Source: Streptomyces antibioticus
GTDB lineage: Bacteria > Actinomycetota > Actinomycetes > Streptomycetales > Streptomycetaceae
Direction of reading: 5' to 3'
Assembly: GCF_001514065.1 (NCBI RefSeq)
Contig: NZ_KQ948429.1
Coordinates: 496,001-560,000, forward strand
DNA: 64,000 nucleotides
Within the stretch, counting starts at the first letter, position 1; every line of letters starts with the position of its first letter. Shown one piece after another: positions 27,218 through 34,994 of the stretch. A program made the position numbers and the translations under genes. The notes beneath the pieces were generated by a model that searched no databases, was not told where the DNA came from, and worked only from the letters and a program-made list of their open reading frames with translations.

Positions 27218-28198
27218 GTGGCCACGCCCCCAGGGGACCCGGCGCAGCCCGCCACCGGACGCCCCCGCCCCCAGGCCCGCCCGCGGCCTCGCCGTCGGCC
27301 CACGCCCCCGCGTCCGGCCCGCCCCACGCCTGCCGCACCCACCACACCCCCGCCGGACGGCGACCGCAGCCCTTTCGAGCTCGTCAACTCCGTCGCCGGC
27401 ATCGCGTCCTTCCTGGGCGCCCTGATGCTCTACGCCGGCTACATCTACACCAACGCCTACTTCGGCTACTTCCGCCTCAACCCCTTCGCCGTCGGCCTCA
27501 GCACCTTCGAGCTCGTCATGCACAGCCTGCGGCTGGCCACCCTCCCGGTCCTCGAAGTGCTCGCCCTGGCCCTCCTCGTCCCCGCCGCACCCAGGCTGCT
27601 GACCCTGCTCCACGTCCCCGAACCGCACGTCCGCCGCCTGCGCGGGTTCGGCCGCACCGTCGCTCGCGCGCATCTCGGATACGTCGTCCTCGGCGTCGTC
27701 CTGATGCTGCTGTGGCGCTGGATCCAGCCCTACGGCTGGACGGCCCCGCTGCTGGTCGCGGGCGGGCTCATCCTCGGGCTGACCCGCGCCGCCGCCCCCG
27801 AGGGGGAGACCCGGCCCGGGGCCGCCTGGGAACGCGCCGGGTCCCTGCTGGTCGCCGGGCTCTTCCTCATCTGGGTCGCCGCCCTGGCCGCCGGCCAGCT
27901 CGGCAGACAGGACGCCCGGCACGACGCGGACCACCTGGTGAGCCGCGTCGCCGTCGTCATCATGAGCACCGAGCGTCTCGACTTCGCCCCGCCCGGCCCC
28001 CATTACGAGGACCTCGGCAAGGGCGTCCACTACCGCTACCGGTACACCGGCCTGCGCCTCCTCCTCGAACGCGACCACCGCTACTACCTGCTCCGCCTCG
28101 GCTGGGACCACGCCACCGACCCCACCTACGTCATCGAGGACGACGACACCGTCCGCATCGAACTGCGCCCCGGAGTCCTGCCGCGCACCGACCGTTGA
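27218..28198 (+). CDS. Membrane protein of unknown function
   Basis: 326 residues, GTG start. A 45-residue Pro/Arg-rich cytoplasmic N-terminus precedes about five hydrophobic helices: VAGIASFLGALMLYAGYIYT, LATLPVLEVLALALLVPAAP, LGYVVLGVVLMLLWRWI, the helix near WTAPLLVAGGLILGL, and the helix LLVAGLFLIWVAALAAG. A C-terminal soluble domain of about 90 residues has YEDLGKGVHYRYRYTGLRLL and DPTYVIEDDDTVRIELRPG. I do not recognise a family. Linked to the upstream lipoprotein gene. Confidence 0.75.
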   Translation: MATPPGDPAQPATGRPRPQARPRPRRRPTPPRPARPTPAAPTTPPPDGDRSPFELVNSVAGIASFLGALMLYAGYIYTNAYFGYFRLNPFAVGLSTFELVMHSLRLATLPVLEVLALALLVPAAPRLLTLLHVPEPHVRRLRGFGRTVARAHLGYVVLGVVLMLLWRWIQPYGWTAPLLVAGGLILGLTRAAAPEGETRPGAAWERAGSLLVAGLFLIWVAALAAGQLGRQDARHDADHLVSRVAVVIMSTERLDFAPPGPHYEDLGKGVHYRYRYTGLRLLLERDHRYYLLRLGWDHATDPTYVIEDDDTVRIELRPGVLPRTDR

Positions 28199-28234
28199 CA
28201 GCGGCCCCGGGCCGTCGCAGACTCAGCAGCAGGC

Positions 28235-28299
28235 AATGGTGAAGGAAATTTCACTACGCGAACGAAGAGAGCTCCACGAACAGAGCTACACGAACAGAG
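28235..28299. promoter_or_regulatory. Repeats in the pobA upstream region
   Basis: GTGAA-N6-TTCAC inverted repeat at about 28236-28251, followed by direct repeats CACGAACAGAG at 28275-28285 and 28289-28299 (14-base period) and a related GCGAACGAAGAG upstream. They lie directly before the pobA ribosome site and are candidate operators for an IclR/PobR-type or other regulator not encoded in the window. Confidence 0.4.
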
Positions 28300-28309
28300 A
28301 GGTTCGTCG

Positions 28310-29485
28310 ATGCGCACCACCGTCGGCATCATCGGAGCCGGCCCCGCCGGCCTCCTCCTCGCCCGGCTGCTCCACAACGCGGGCATCGACTCGGTCGTCC
28401 TGGAGGCCCGCGACCGTGCCTACGTCGAGCACCGCCAGCGCGCCGGAATCCTGGAGCAGGGAACCGTCGACGTGCTGCGCGCGGCCGGGGCCGGCGAGCG
28501 CATGGACCGCGAGGGGCTGCGGCACGACGGGATCGAGCTGCGGTACGACCGCAAGCGGCACCGCGTCGACTTCCCCGCCCTCACCGGCGGCCGCTCCGTG
28601 ATGGTGTACGCGCAGACCGAGGTCTGCAAGGACCTCATCGCCCTCCAGCTGAAGGAGGGCGGCCCGCTGCTGTTCGAGGCGGAGGCGCTGGCCGTCGAGG
28701 GCGCCGACAGCGACCGGCCCACCGTCCGGTTCCGGCACGAGGGGCGCGAGGACGTCCTCGAGTGCGACTACGTCGTCGGCTGCGACGGGTTCTGGGGGGT
28801 GGCCCGCAAGGCGGTCCCCGAGGAACTCGTCCGCGTCTTCGAGCGGACGTACCCCTTCGGCTGGCTCGGCATCCTCGCCGACGTCCCGCCCTCGCACGAC
28901 GAGCTGGTCTACGCCCGGCACGATCGCGGCTTCGCCCTGCTGTCCATGCGTTCGCCGTCCGTCTCCCGGCTCTACCTCCAGGTCCCCGAGGGCGCCGACG
29001 CCGAGAGCTGGAGCGACGACGAGATCTGGGACGAGCTGGAGCGGCGCTTCGAGACCGAGGACGGGTGGGCCCTCGAACGCGGCCCCATCACGCAGAAGTC
29101 CGTGACGCCCATGCGGTCCTACGTCCACGAGCCCATGCGGCACGGACGGCTCTTCCTCGCCGGGGACGCCGCGCACATCGTGCCGCCGACCGGGGCGAAG
29201 GGGCTGAATCTGGCCGTCGGTGACGTCGTCACCTTCGCGCGGGCACTCACCCACCAGCGGGACACGGGGTCCGCCGAGCTCCTCGACGCCTACTCGGAGA
29301 CCTGTCTGCGACGGGTGTGGCAGGCCGAGCGGTTCTCGTACGACATGACGACCCTCCTGCACCGGTCACCCGACGCCACTCCCTTCGAGGACCGGCTCCA
29401 GATCGCGCGGCTGGAACGGATCGCCACGTCCGCGGCCGCCGAGACCGACCTCGCCGAGGGATACACCGGGTTTCCCTTCCAGTGA
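28310..29485 (+). CDS. pobA: 4-hydroxybenzoate 3-monooxygenase
   Basis: 391 residues, the usual length for PobA (390-394). FAD Rossmann motif VGIIGAGPAGLLLARLL near the N-terminus, EHRQRAGILEQGTVDVLRAAGAG typical of PobA, the DG motif YVVGCDGFWGVARKA, and FAD ribityl-binding GDAAHIVPPTGAKGLNLAVGD. It hydroxylates 4-hydroxybenzoate to protocatechuate with NAD(P)H and O2, feeding the beta-ketoadipate pathway; the pca genes are not in this window. Promoter-proximal repeats suggest substrate-responsive control. Confidence 0.93.
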   Translation: MRTTVGIIGAGPAGLLLARLLHNAGIDSVVLEARDRAYVEHRQRAGILEQGTVDVLRAAGAGERMDREGLRHDGIELRYDRKRHRVDFPALTGGRSVMVYAQTEVCKDLIALQLKEGGPLLFEAEALAVEGADSDRPTVRFRHEGREDVLECDYVVGCDGFWGVARKAVPEELVRVFERTYPFGWLGILADVPPSHDELVYARHDRGFALLSMRSPSVSRLYLQVPEGADAESWSDDEIWDELERRFETEDGWALERGPITQKSVTPMRSYVHEPMRHGRLFLAGDAAHIVPPTGAKGLNLAVGDVVTFARALTHQRDTGSAELLDAYSETCLRRVWQAERFSYDMTTLLHRSPDATPFEDRLQIARLERIATSAAAETDLAEGYTGFPFQ

Positions 29486-29671
29486 CACGTACCGGGTGAT
29501 GTACCGAAACGGTCATGAACCTGCCCCCTTCGTGGCTGGGAATCAGCGGGCCGCGTAGCGTGTTGCGCAGCACGACGAGGGAAAGATCCTCCCCAAGCAC
29601 TAGGGTCATTCCTTTGCCTACCTATTACTCTTGACGCCAAGGCCCACACGAAGTGGCCATGGAGGAGTGAA

Positions 29672-30580
29672 ATGAGGAGCAGCAACCCGGTCTTCTCGCG
29701 ACGGGGGTTCAGCCGCGACAACGGCTACGCGGGCTTCAACGCCCAGCCGCAGGCCGGGGGCGCAGCCGTGGGCACGCAGGGCAATCCGTACGCCCAGCCG
29801 CAGGCCGGCGACCCGTACGCGCAGAACCCCTACGCGCAGAACCCTTACGCCCAGCAGGACCTGCAGTACGGCGCGCCGCCGCAGGCCCCGGTCACCACCG
29901 GCCGGATGACGATGGACGACGTCGTCATGCGCACCGGTACGACCCTCGGCATTCTCATCGTCACGGCCGCGGTCGCCTGGGCGGCGCTGCCGGTCGACGA
30001 CGCGAACATCAACCGGTCCTACGGCATCGCCGTCGGCGCCGGTCTGATCGGCATGGTTCTGGCGCTCGTCCAGTCCTTCAAGCGCAAGGCCTCGCCCGCG
30101 CTGATCGTGTCGTACGCCGCGTTCGAGGGCGTCTTCCTCGGCGTCGTCTCCAGCGTCGTCGACAACCGCATCGCGAGCGGCGCGGCCATGCAGGCCGTGA
30201 TCGGCACGCTCGCCGTGTTCGCCGCCGTCCTGGTGGCGTACCGGGCGGGCTGGATCCGCGTCAACCGGCGCTTCTACGGCTTCGTGATGGCGGCCGCGCT
30301 CGGCTTCGTCCTGCTGATGGCCGTGAACCTGCTGTTCGCCGTCTTCGGCGGCGGTGACGGCCTCGGCTTCCGCAGCGGCGGCCTCGGCATCCTGTTCGGC
30401 ATCATCGGCGTCCTGCTCGGCGCCTGCTTCCTGGCCCTCGACTTCAAGCAGGTCGAGGACGGCATCGCCTACGGCGCGCCGAAGGAGGAGGCCTGGCTGG
30501 CCGCGTTCGGTCTGACCATGACGCTGGTCTGGATCTACATGGAGTTCCTGAGGCTCATCTCGATCCTCAACAGCGACTGA
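29672..30580 (+). CDS. Bax inhibitor-1 / YccA family membrane protein
   Basis: 302 residues, ATG with GGAGGAG upstream. A Tyr/Gln/Pro/Ala-rich cytoplasmic N-terminus has PYAQ repeats (about residues 20-75). Seven hydrophobic helices follow, including TLGILIVTAAVAWAALPV, GIAVGAGLIGMVLALVQSF, LIVSYAAFEGVFLGVVSSVV, and AVIGTLAVFAAVLVAYRAG. The end GACFLALDFKQVEDGIAYGA, WLAAFGLTMTLVWIYMEFLR is the conserved BI-1 C-terminus with the di-Asp-like pH-sensing region. A terminator follows. Confidence 0.92.
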   Translation: MRSSNPVFSRRGFSRDNGYAGFNAQPQAGGAAVGTQGNPYAQPQAGDPYAQNPYAQNPYAQQDLQYGAPPQAPVTTGRMTMDDVVMRTGTTLGILIVTAAVAWAALPVDDANINRSYGIAVGAGLIGMVLALVQSFKRKASPALIVSYAAFEGVFLGVVSSVVDNRIASGAAMQAVIGTLAVFAAVLVAYRAGWIRVNRRFYGFVMAAALGFVLLMAVNLLFAVFGGGDGLGFRSGGLGILFGIIGVLLGACFLALDFKQVEDGIAYGAPKEEAWLAAFGLTMTLVWIYMEFLRLISILNSD

Positions 30581-30606
30581 TCACCGACGGCGGTCGTACG
30601 GTCGTA

Positions 30607-30645
30607 GCGAAGGGCCCCTGGGTATGCGTCCCGGGGGCCCTTCGC
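30607..30645 (+). terminator. Terminator after the Bax-inhibitor-1 gene
   Basis: GCGAAGGGCCCC at 30607 pairs with GGGGCCCTTCGC ending at 30645 (total stem of about 15 bp with one mismatch, loop TATGCGT). It also serves the convergent DUF4287 gene. Confidence 0.85.
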
Positions 30646-30664
30646 CATGTCGTCGTGCGCGCCG

Positions 30665-30895
30665 CTACAGGAACTTGCGCGCGGCCCTCCTCAGGTCGTA
30701 CTCGTGGATGATCGCCTTCGCGTGGCCGTACGCGAGGTTGTGTTCGTGGCGGAGCCAGCTGACCTTTTCCTCGAAGCGGAAGAGGGCCGGACCTTCTTCG
30801 ACGGTGCGGATCCAGTCGGACACTTCACGACCGGTGCAATGAGGGATGCGGGCGAGCATGTTGCGGTGGGTCTCCTCGGAGAGGACGTGGGACAT
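30665..30895 (-). CDS. Small DUF4287-like protein
   Basis: 76 residues from ATG 30895 (GGAGG 6 bases upstream). MSHVLSEETHRNMLARIPHC is followed by GREVSDWIRTVEEGPALFRF and a helix HNLAYGHAKAIIHEYDLRRA. The pattern (target-recognition of H/W, LAYGHAKAIIHE) matches DUF4287, a small actinobacterial and proteobacterial domain of unknown function. Confidence 0.8.
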   Translation of the reverse strand: MSHVLSEETHRNMLARIPHCTGREVSDWIRTVEEGPALFRFEEKVSWLRHEHNLAYGHAKAIIHEYDLRRAARKFL

Positions 30896-30999
30896 CGGCG
30901 CCTCCGGACGCAAAGGGGATGTAAGCCGGTCCTTCAGGTCACCGTGCCTGAGCGTTCGCGTGTTGGCAACAGTCCCGGTGCGGCGCGTACGGTTGCGCC

Positions 31000-31311
31000 G
31001 TGGCTGATACGACGCGTCTGACGCAGGCTGTGGATCACTTCGCCGACCGTTTGCGGGCCGCTCCGCAGAGCCGGCTGCAACGGAGTGCCGCGGCCGAGGC
31101 ACTGGGTCTGGCCAGGGAGTTGGCGCGCCGGGCGCAGCTTCTGGAGGACCCCTCCGGTGAGCCGCGGGAGATGCCCGACGCGGGGATGTTCGCCGCCGCC
31201 GACCAAATCACCGTCGCCGTGCACGACTTGGCCCTCGTCCTCACGGACGAGGGCCAGATCGACGAAGCCGTACGGCTGGTGGAGGAGGCGCAGAAGCGCG
31301 CCGGCGTGTGA
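31000..31311 (+). CDS. Small helical hypothetical protein
   Basis: 103 residues, GTG start. There is no Shine-Dalgarno sequence; TACGGT at 30988-30993 lies 6 bases before the GTG, which suggests a leaderless mRNA. The protein is almost entirely alpha-helical (LTQAVDHFADRLRAAPQSRL, ITVAVHDLALVLTDEGQIDE, AVRLVEEAQKRAGV). No family recognised. It converges on the next gene with 9 bases between stops. Confidence 0.7.
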   Translation: MADTTRLTQAVDHFADRLRAAPQSRLQRSAAAEALGLARELARRAQLLEDPSGEPREMPDAGMFAAADQITVAVHDLALVLTDEGQIDEAVRLVEEAQKRAGV

Positions 31312-31320
31312 CCTACCGGC

Positions 31321-32112
31321 CTACAGGCTCGCTATGACCCGGTCCGCCAGGATGTAGACGTTCTCCTCGCCGCACGCGAACGTCAGCGTGTACGCGCCCG
31401 AGACTCCCGAACCGCCCAGCAGTATCGGCGTCTCGCCGGCCGTCAGGGCCGCGGAGAGGCGTTCCGCCGTCTCCCGGTGGCCCGGCGTCATGCACAGGGT
31501 GGTGCCGTCGGCGAAGACATAGACGTCGAGCGTGCCCAGCGGGCCCGGGCGGACATCGGCCAGTTCCGTCTGCGACGCGGCGAGTTCCTCCAGCGTGGCC
31601 ACCGTGCGCTCATGGTCGTTCACGACCGGTGACTGGACCGGTACGAAGTCCGGGTGGGAGGGGTGCCGGCGGCGGGCCGCGGCCAGTTCGGGCGAGTCCG
31701 CGGTGAAGTCGTCGGCGTCCACGGCCGGCTCGGCGACCGGCTCCAGGTGCTCCAGGCCCACGAAGTCGCTCTGACGGGGCAGGAACAGCTCGCTGTCGGT
31801 CAGCCCCAGGAGGGTGGGGGCGTCGGCGTCCCGTGCCTCCTGCGCGGCCCAGAAGGCGCGCGCCTCGGCGAGTTCCCGCTCCCGCTCCTCCGCGAGGGCC
31901 GCGGCCACCGCGGCGCGTATCTCGTCGGCCTCACCGGCGAGCCGGGCGGCGGGCACGAGACCGCGCGCGGCGGCCGCCGTGTTCGTCTCGGCGAGCTGGG
32001 TGTGCAGGGCCGCCACCTGTCGGCGCAGCTGCAAAAGGGTGCGCAGGACGGCGACGCCCACGGCGCCCGTGGCGGCCGTGGTGACCAGCAAGGCGATCGG
32101 CATGGCGCTCAC
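31321..32112 (-). CDS. Membrane-anchored coiled-coil protein, unknown function
   Basis: 263 residues from GTG 32112 (GGGAG 8 bases upstream; an ATG nine bases later is possible). One N-terminal TM helix (MPIALLVTTAATGAVGVAVL) is followed by a coiled coil (LLQLRRQVAALHTQLAETNT; AAALAEERERELAEARAFWA), an acidic linker, and a C-terminal globular domain with DVYVFADGTTLCMTPGHRET, ILLGGSGVSGAYTLTFACGE and ENVYILADRVIASL. Two Cys in the last domain. Not recognised; it resembles conserved Streptomyces secreted/membrane hypotheticals. Confidence 0.75.
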   Translation of the reverse strand: MSAMPIALLVTTAATGAVGVAVLRTLLQLRRQVAALHTQLAETNTAAAARGLVPAARLAGEADEIRAAVAAALAEERERELAEARAFWAAQEARDADAPTLLGLTDSELFLPRQSDFVGLEHLEPVAEPAVDADDFTADSPELAAARRRHPSHPDFVPVQSPVVNDHERTVATLEELAASQTELADVRPGPLGTLDVYVFADGTTLCMTPGHRETAERLSAALTAGETPILLGGSGVSGAYTLTFACGEENVYILADRVIASL

Positions 32113-32226
32113 TGACGTACTCCCGGTTCAAAGTCGACCCCCGACTTCCTACATCAGCTTGAAGGGCGGACTATCCCGCTGTCAGTGCGTAACGTCACGA
32201 AACGGACAGGACTTTGGGCCCGGGGT

Positions 32227-32246
32227 TTAGTGTGAGAACGGTTCTG
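32227..32246. promoter_or_regulatory. Small palindrome AGAACGGTTCT
   Basis: TGTGAGAACGGTTCTGACC contains the perfect odd palindrome AGAAC-G-GTTCT. It lies in the 298-base region between the coiled-coil membrane protein gene (start 32112) and the thiolase terminator, about 120 bases upstream of the former. Possible operator; otherwise the region shows no gene. Confidence 0.3.
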
Positions 32247-32310
32247 ACCTGCGTAAATCCCTGCGCAGAGGGAGATAGGTCACATCCTGACGGAGATTGG
32301 ATCACAAAAC

Positions 32311-32345
32311 GGCCCAGAACCCCGGTGGTTCAAGGGTTCTGGGCC
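32311..32345 (-). terminator. Rho-independent terminator of the thiolase gene
   Basis: GGCCCAGAACCC (32311-32322) pairs perfectly with GGGTTCTGGGCC (32334-32345), 11-base loop. On the minus strand the stem is followed by GTTTTG, so it terminates thiolase transcription. Confidence 0.9.
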
Positions 32346-32410
32346 ACGACCTCACGGCGGGTGTGCGGACGACTACTTTCGGCGTTGCGCCGAAAGGGAC
32401 GCCAACTCGG

Positions 32411-33631
32411 TTAGCTCAGGCGCTCGATGACCATGGCCATGCCCTGGCCGCCGCCCACGCACATCGTCTCCAGGCCGAACTGCTTGTCGTGGAACTGGAG
32501 GGAGTTGATCAGCGTGCCGGTGATGCGGGCACCGGTCATGCCGAAGGGGTGGCCGACGGCGATGGCGCCGCCGTTCACGTTCAGCTTCTCCAGCGGGATG
32601 TTCAGGTCCCGGTAGGAGGGGATCACCTGCGCGGCGAACGCCTCGTTGATCTCGACCAGGTCGATGTCGTCGATGGTGAGGCCGGCCAGGCGCAGCGCCC
32701 GCTGCGAGGCCTCGACCGGGCCGAGGCCCATGATCTCGGGGGACAGGCCCGAGACGCCGGTGGACACGATCCGGGCGAGCGGGGTGAGGCCCAGCTCGCG
32801 GGCCTTGGTGTCGCTCATGATGACGACGGCGGCGGCGCCGTCGTTCAGCGGACAGCAGTTGCCGGCCGTGACCAGCCCGTCCGGGCGGAACACCGGCTTG
32901 AGGCCACCGACCGCGTCCAGGGTGACGCCGGCGCGCGGGCCGTCGTCCTTGCTGACCACCGTGCCGTCGGGCAGCGTCACCGGGGTGATCTCGCGCTCCC
33001 AGAAGCCGTTCTTGATGGCTTCCTCGGCGAGGTTCTGCGAGCGGACGCCGAACTCGTCCATGTCCTGGCGGGTGACGCCCTTCCAGCGGGCGAGGTTCTC
33101 GGCGGTCTGGCCCATCGAGATGTAGGCGTCGGGGACCAGGCCGTCCTCGCGCGGGTCGTGCCAGGTGGTGCCCTCCTGCGTGGCGACCTCGGCGGTGCGG
33201 GCCTCGGCCTCGGCGAAGAAGGGGTTGTGCGTGTCCGGGAGGCTGTCGGAGTTGCCCTTGGTGAAGCGGGAGACCGTCTCGACACCGGCCGAGATGAAGA
33301 CGTCGCCCTCGCCGGCCTTGATGGCGTGCAGGGCCATGCGGGAGGTCTGGAGCGAGGAGGAGCAGTACCGGGTGATGGTGCAGCCGGGGAGGTGGTCCAT
33401 GCCCATCTGCACGGCGACGATCCGGCCGAGGTTGTTGCCCTGCTCGCCGCCGGGCAGACCACAGCCGAGCATCAGGTCGTCGATGTCCCGCGGGTCCAGC
33501 TCGGGGACCTTCGCCAGGGCGGCCTGGATGATCGTGGCGGTGAGGTCGTCCGGGCGCAGGTCCTTGAGGGAACCCTTGAAGGCGCGGCCGATCGGGGAGC
33601 GGGCGGTCGAGACGATCACGGCTTCGGGCAT
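32411..33631 (-). CDS. Acetyl-CoA acyltransferase (thiolase)
   Basis: 406 residues from ATG 33631 (GGAG 5 bases upstream; a GTG one codon earlier is equally possible). Thiolase fold with [20 protein letters not shown], nucleophile Cys90 in [41 protein letters not shown] with the catalytic His, and the second catalytic Cys in [18 protein letters not shown]. It catalyses the last step of fatty-acid beta-oxidation (3-ketoacyl-CoA thiolysis), FadA-like. No hydroxyacyl-CoA dehydrogenase partner is adjacent. Three 23-bp-spaced repeats upstream suggest repression by an acyl-CoA-responsive regulator. Confidence 0.93.
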   Translation of the reverse strand: MPEAVIVSTARSPIGRAFKGSLKDLRPDDLTATIIQAALAKVPELDPRDIDDLMLGCGLPGGEQGNNLGRIVAVQMGMDHLPGCTITRYCSSSLQTSRMALHAIKAGEGDVFISAGVETVSRFTKGNSDSLPDTHNPFFAEAEARTAEVATQEGTTWHDPREDGLVPDAYISMGQTAENLARWKGVTRQDMDEFGVRSQNLAEEAIKNGFWEREITPVTLPDGTVVSKDDGPRAGVTLDAVGGLKPVFRPDGLVTAGNCCPLNDGAAAVVIMSDTKARELGLTPLARIVSTGVSGLSPEIMGLGPVEASQRALRLAGLTIDDIDLVEINEAFAAQVIPSYRDLNIPLEKLNVNGGAIAVGHPFGMTGARITGTLINSLQFHDKQFGLETMCVGGGQGMAMVIERLS

Positions 33632-33742
33632 CACGGCTCCATTGGCGTTACGGGTTCTTCCGGGCAGGGCTGGTTGGGAAGCTACCCGTACGTAGCGGCA
33701 AGGTCACGAGGGTGGGGGTGTGACCCTGACCGCAGTTTTCTA

Positions 33743-33802
33743 AGCGCTTGCTTTTCAGCTGGCTGAGCGCTTGCTTTTCGATTGGCTGAGCGCTTGCTCT
33801 TT
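33743..33802. repeat. Three 23-bp-period repeats AGCGCTTGCTTTT upstream of thiolase
   Basis: AGCGCTTGCT begins at 33743, 33766 and 33789, each followed by TTT or CTTTT. The intervening sequences (CAGCTGGCTG, CGATTGGCTG) are also similar. On the minus strand the motif reads AGCAAGCGCT, the half-palindrome typical of TetR-type acyl-CoA metabolism regulators. Located 112-171 bases upstream of the thiolase start. Confidence 0.7.
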
Positions 33803-33813
33803 TGGCCGACTCC

Positions 33814-34845
33814 TCACGGCGACGGAGTGACCGGCGCCCGCTCCGGCTCGGGCACCCGCCGCCGACGCCGCCGCTTCAGCAGGGCCCACGGCCCCTTCGG
33901 CCCCGTCGGCATGGCGGCCGTGACCTCCGTACCCGGCTCCGCCACGGCCTCCGCCGCGGCCCGGGCCACCGGCAGGAAGCCCTCGCGGCGGCTGACGTCC
34001 GGGCGCTCCTCGTCCGCCGGCCACAGCCCGAGGGCCGCGCACACCGTCGGCAGCACCGCCATCGCCGCGGTCGCATAGCCCTCCGCCGACGGGTGGTAGT
34101 TGTCCGGCCCGAACAGCTCCCGCGGGTTCGCCGCGAACTCCGGGCCCAGCAGGTCGCCCAGGGACACGGTGCGGCCGCCCTGCTCGACCGTGCCGATCGT
34201 CTGGGCGGCCGCCAGCTGACGGGAGGCCCGCCGGGCCAGCCAGCGCAAAGGCTGCTGGACCTGCTCGACGGTGCCCAGGTCGGGACAGGTGCCGACCACC
34301 ACCTCCGCACCGGCCGTGCGCAGGCGTCGTACGGCCGTCGACAGATGACGTACGGAACGGGTCGGCGGCATCCGATGGGTGACGTCGTTCGCGCCGATCA
34401 TGATCACGCAGACGTCGGGCAGCCGCGCGGGGTCCGCGAGGACGAGGGCCACCTGGCGGTCCAGGTCGTCCGAGCGGGCACCCGGCAGCGCCACGTTGCG
34501 CAGATCCACCGGCCGTTCCGCGACCGCCGCAAGACCCGACGCCAGCAGCGCGCCCGGCGTCTGCCCCGAGCGGTGCACGCCCTGCCCCGCGGCCGTGGAG
34601 TCGCCCAGCATGGTCAGCCTGAGGGGCGGTTCACCGGGGACGGAATAGGAGAGGCCGTACAGACCCTGCGCATTGGGCACGTGCGGCGACCGGCCGTTGC
34701 CGTTGCCCACCTGGCGTTTGGCCAGCCGCACCTCGGCCAGCAGCACGCCCACGGCCGCCGCGCCGACCAGCCCGATCCCGCCGCCGCCGTACGCCGCGCC
34801 CGCCGCGATCCGCCGGGCCACCCTCGCCCTCGACATGCTCGTCAT
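33814..34845 (-). CDS. SGNH/GDSL-type hydrolase
   Basis: 343 residues from ATG 34845. An N-terminal signal-anchor (AAYGGGGIGLVGAAAVGVLLAE) precedes the SGNH fold: block I LTMLGDSTAAGQG with nucleophile Ser, block II Gly in NVALPGARSDDL, block III MIGANDVT with Asn, and block V DNYHPSAEGY with the Asp-His pair. It is a surface-anchored esterase or lipase; the substrate is unknown. The C-terminal ~70 residues are Arg/Pro-rich and low complexity. Divergent from the cystathionine beta-synthase gene. Confidence 0.88.
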   Translation of the reverse strand: MTSMSRARVARRIAAGAAYGGGGIGLVGAAAVGVLLAEVRLAKRQVGNGNGRSPHVPNAQGLYGLSYSVPGEPPLRLTMLGDSTAAGQGVHRSGQTPGALLASGLAAVAERPVDLRNVALPGARSDDLDRQVALVLADPARLPDVCVIMIGANDVTHRMPPTRSVRHLSTAVRRLRTAGAEVVVGTCPDLGTVEQVQQPLRWLARRASRQLAAAQTIGTVEQGGRTVSLGDLLGPEFAANPRELFGPDNYHPSAEGYATAAMAVLPTVCAALGLWPADEERPDVSRREGFLPVARAAAEAVAEPGTEVTAAMPTGPKGPWALLKRRRRRRVPEPERAPVTPSP

Positions 34846-34994
34846 GCGTCGCCGCCACCTCCTCGTTGCCGTACATCCACTCCTTGCCCCGTACGGCCCG
34901 TCGTCCAATCGCAACGAGGAGTGAACAACCGCCAAGGGGCCGTAGGCTGGCGGAACCACTACGACCACATCTTTTGCAGCATCCGGAGACAACG

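Noticed and set aside
32297-33766. 489-residue plus-strand ORF opposite the thiolase gene
   Set aside because: It is the antisense frame of a clear thiolase, contains no recognisable motif and has no ribosome site.
33743-33802. CRISPR-like array
   Set aside because: Only three short imperfect repeats, spacers similar to one another, promoter position; an operator array fits better. No CRISPR array or cas gene was seen in the window.
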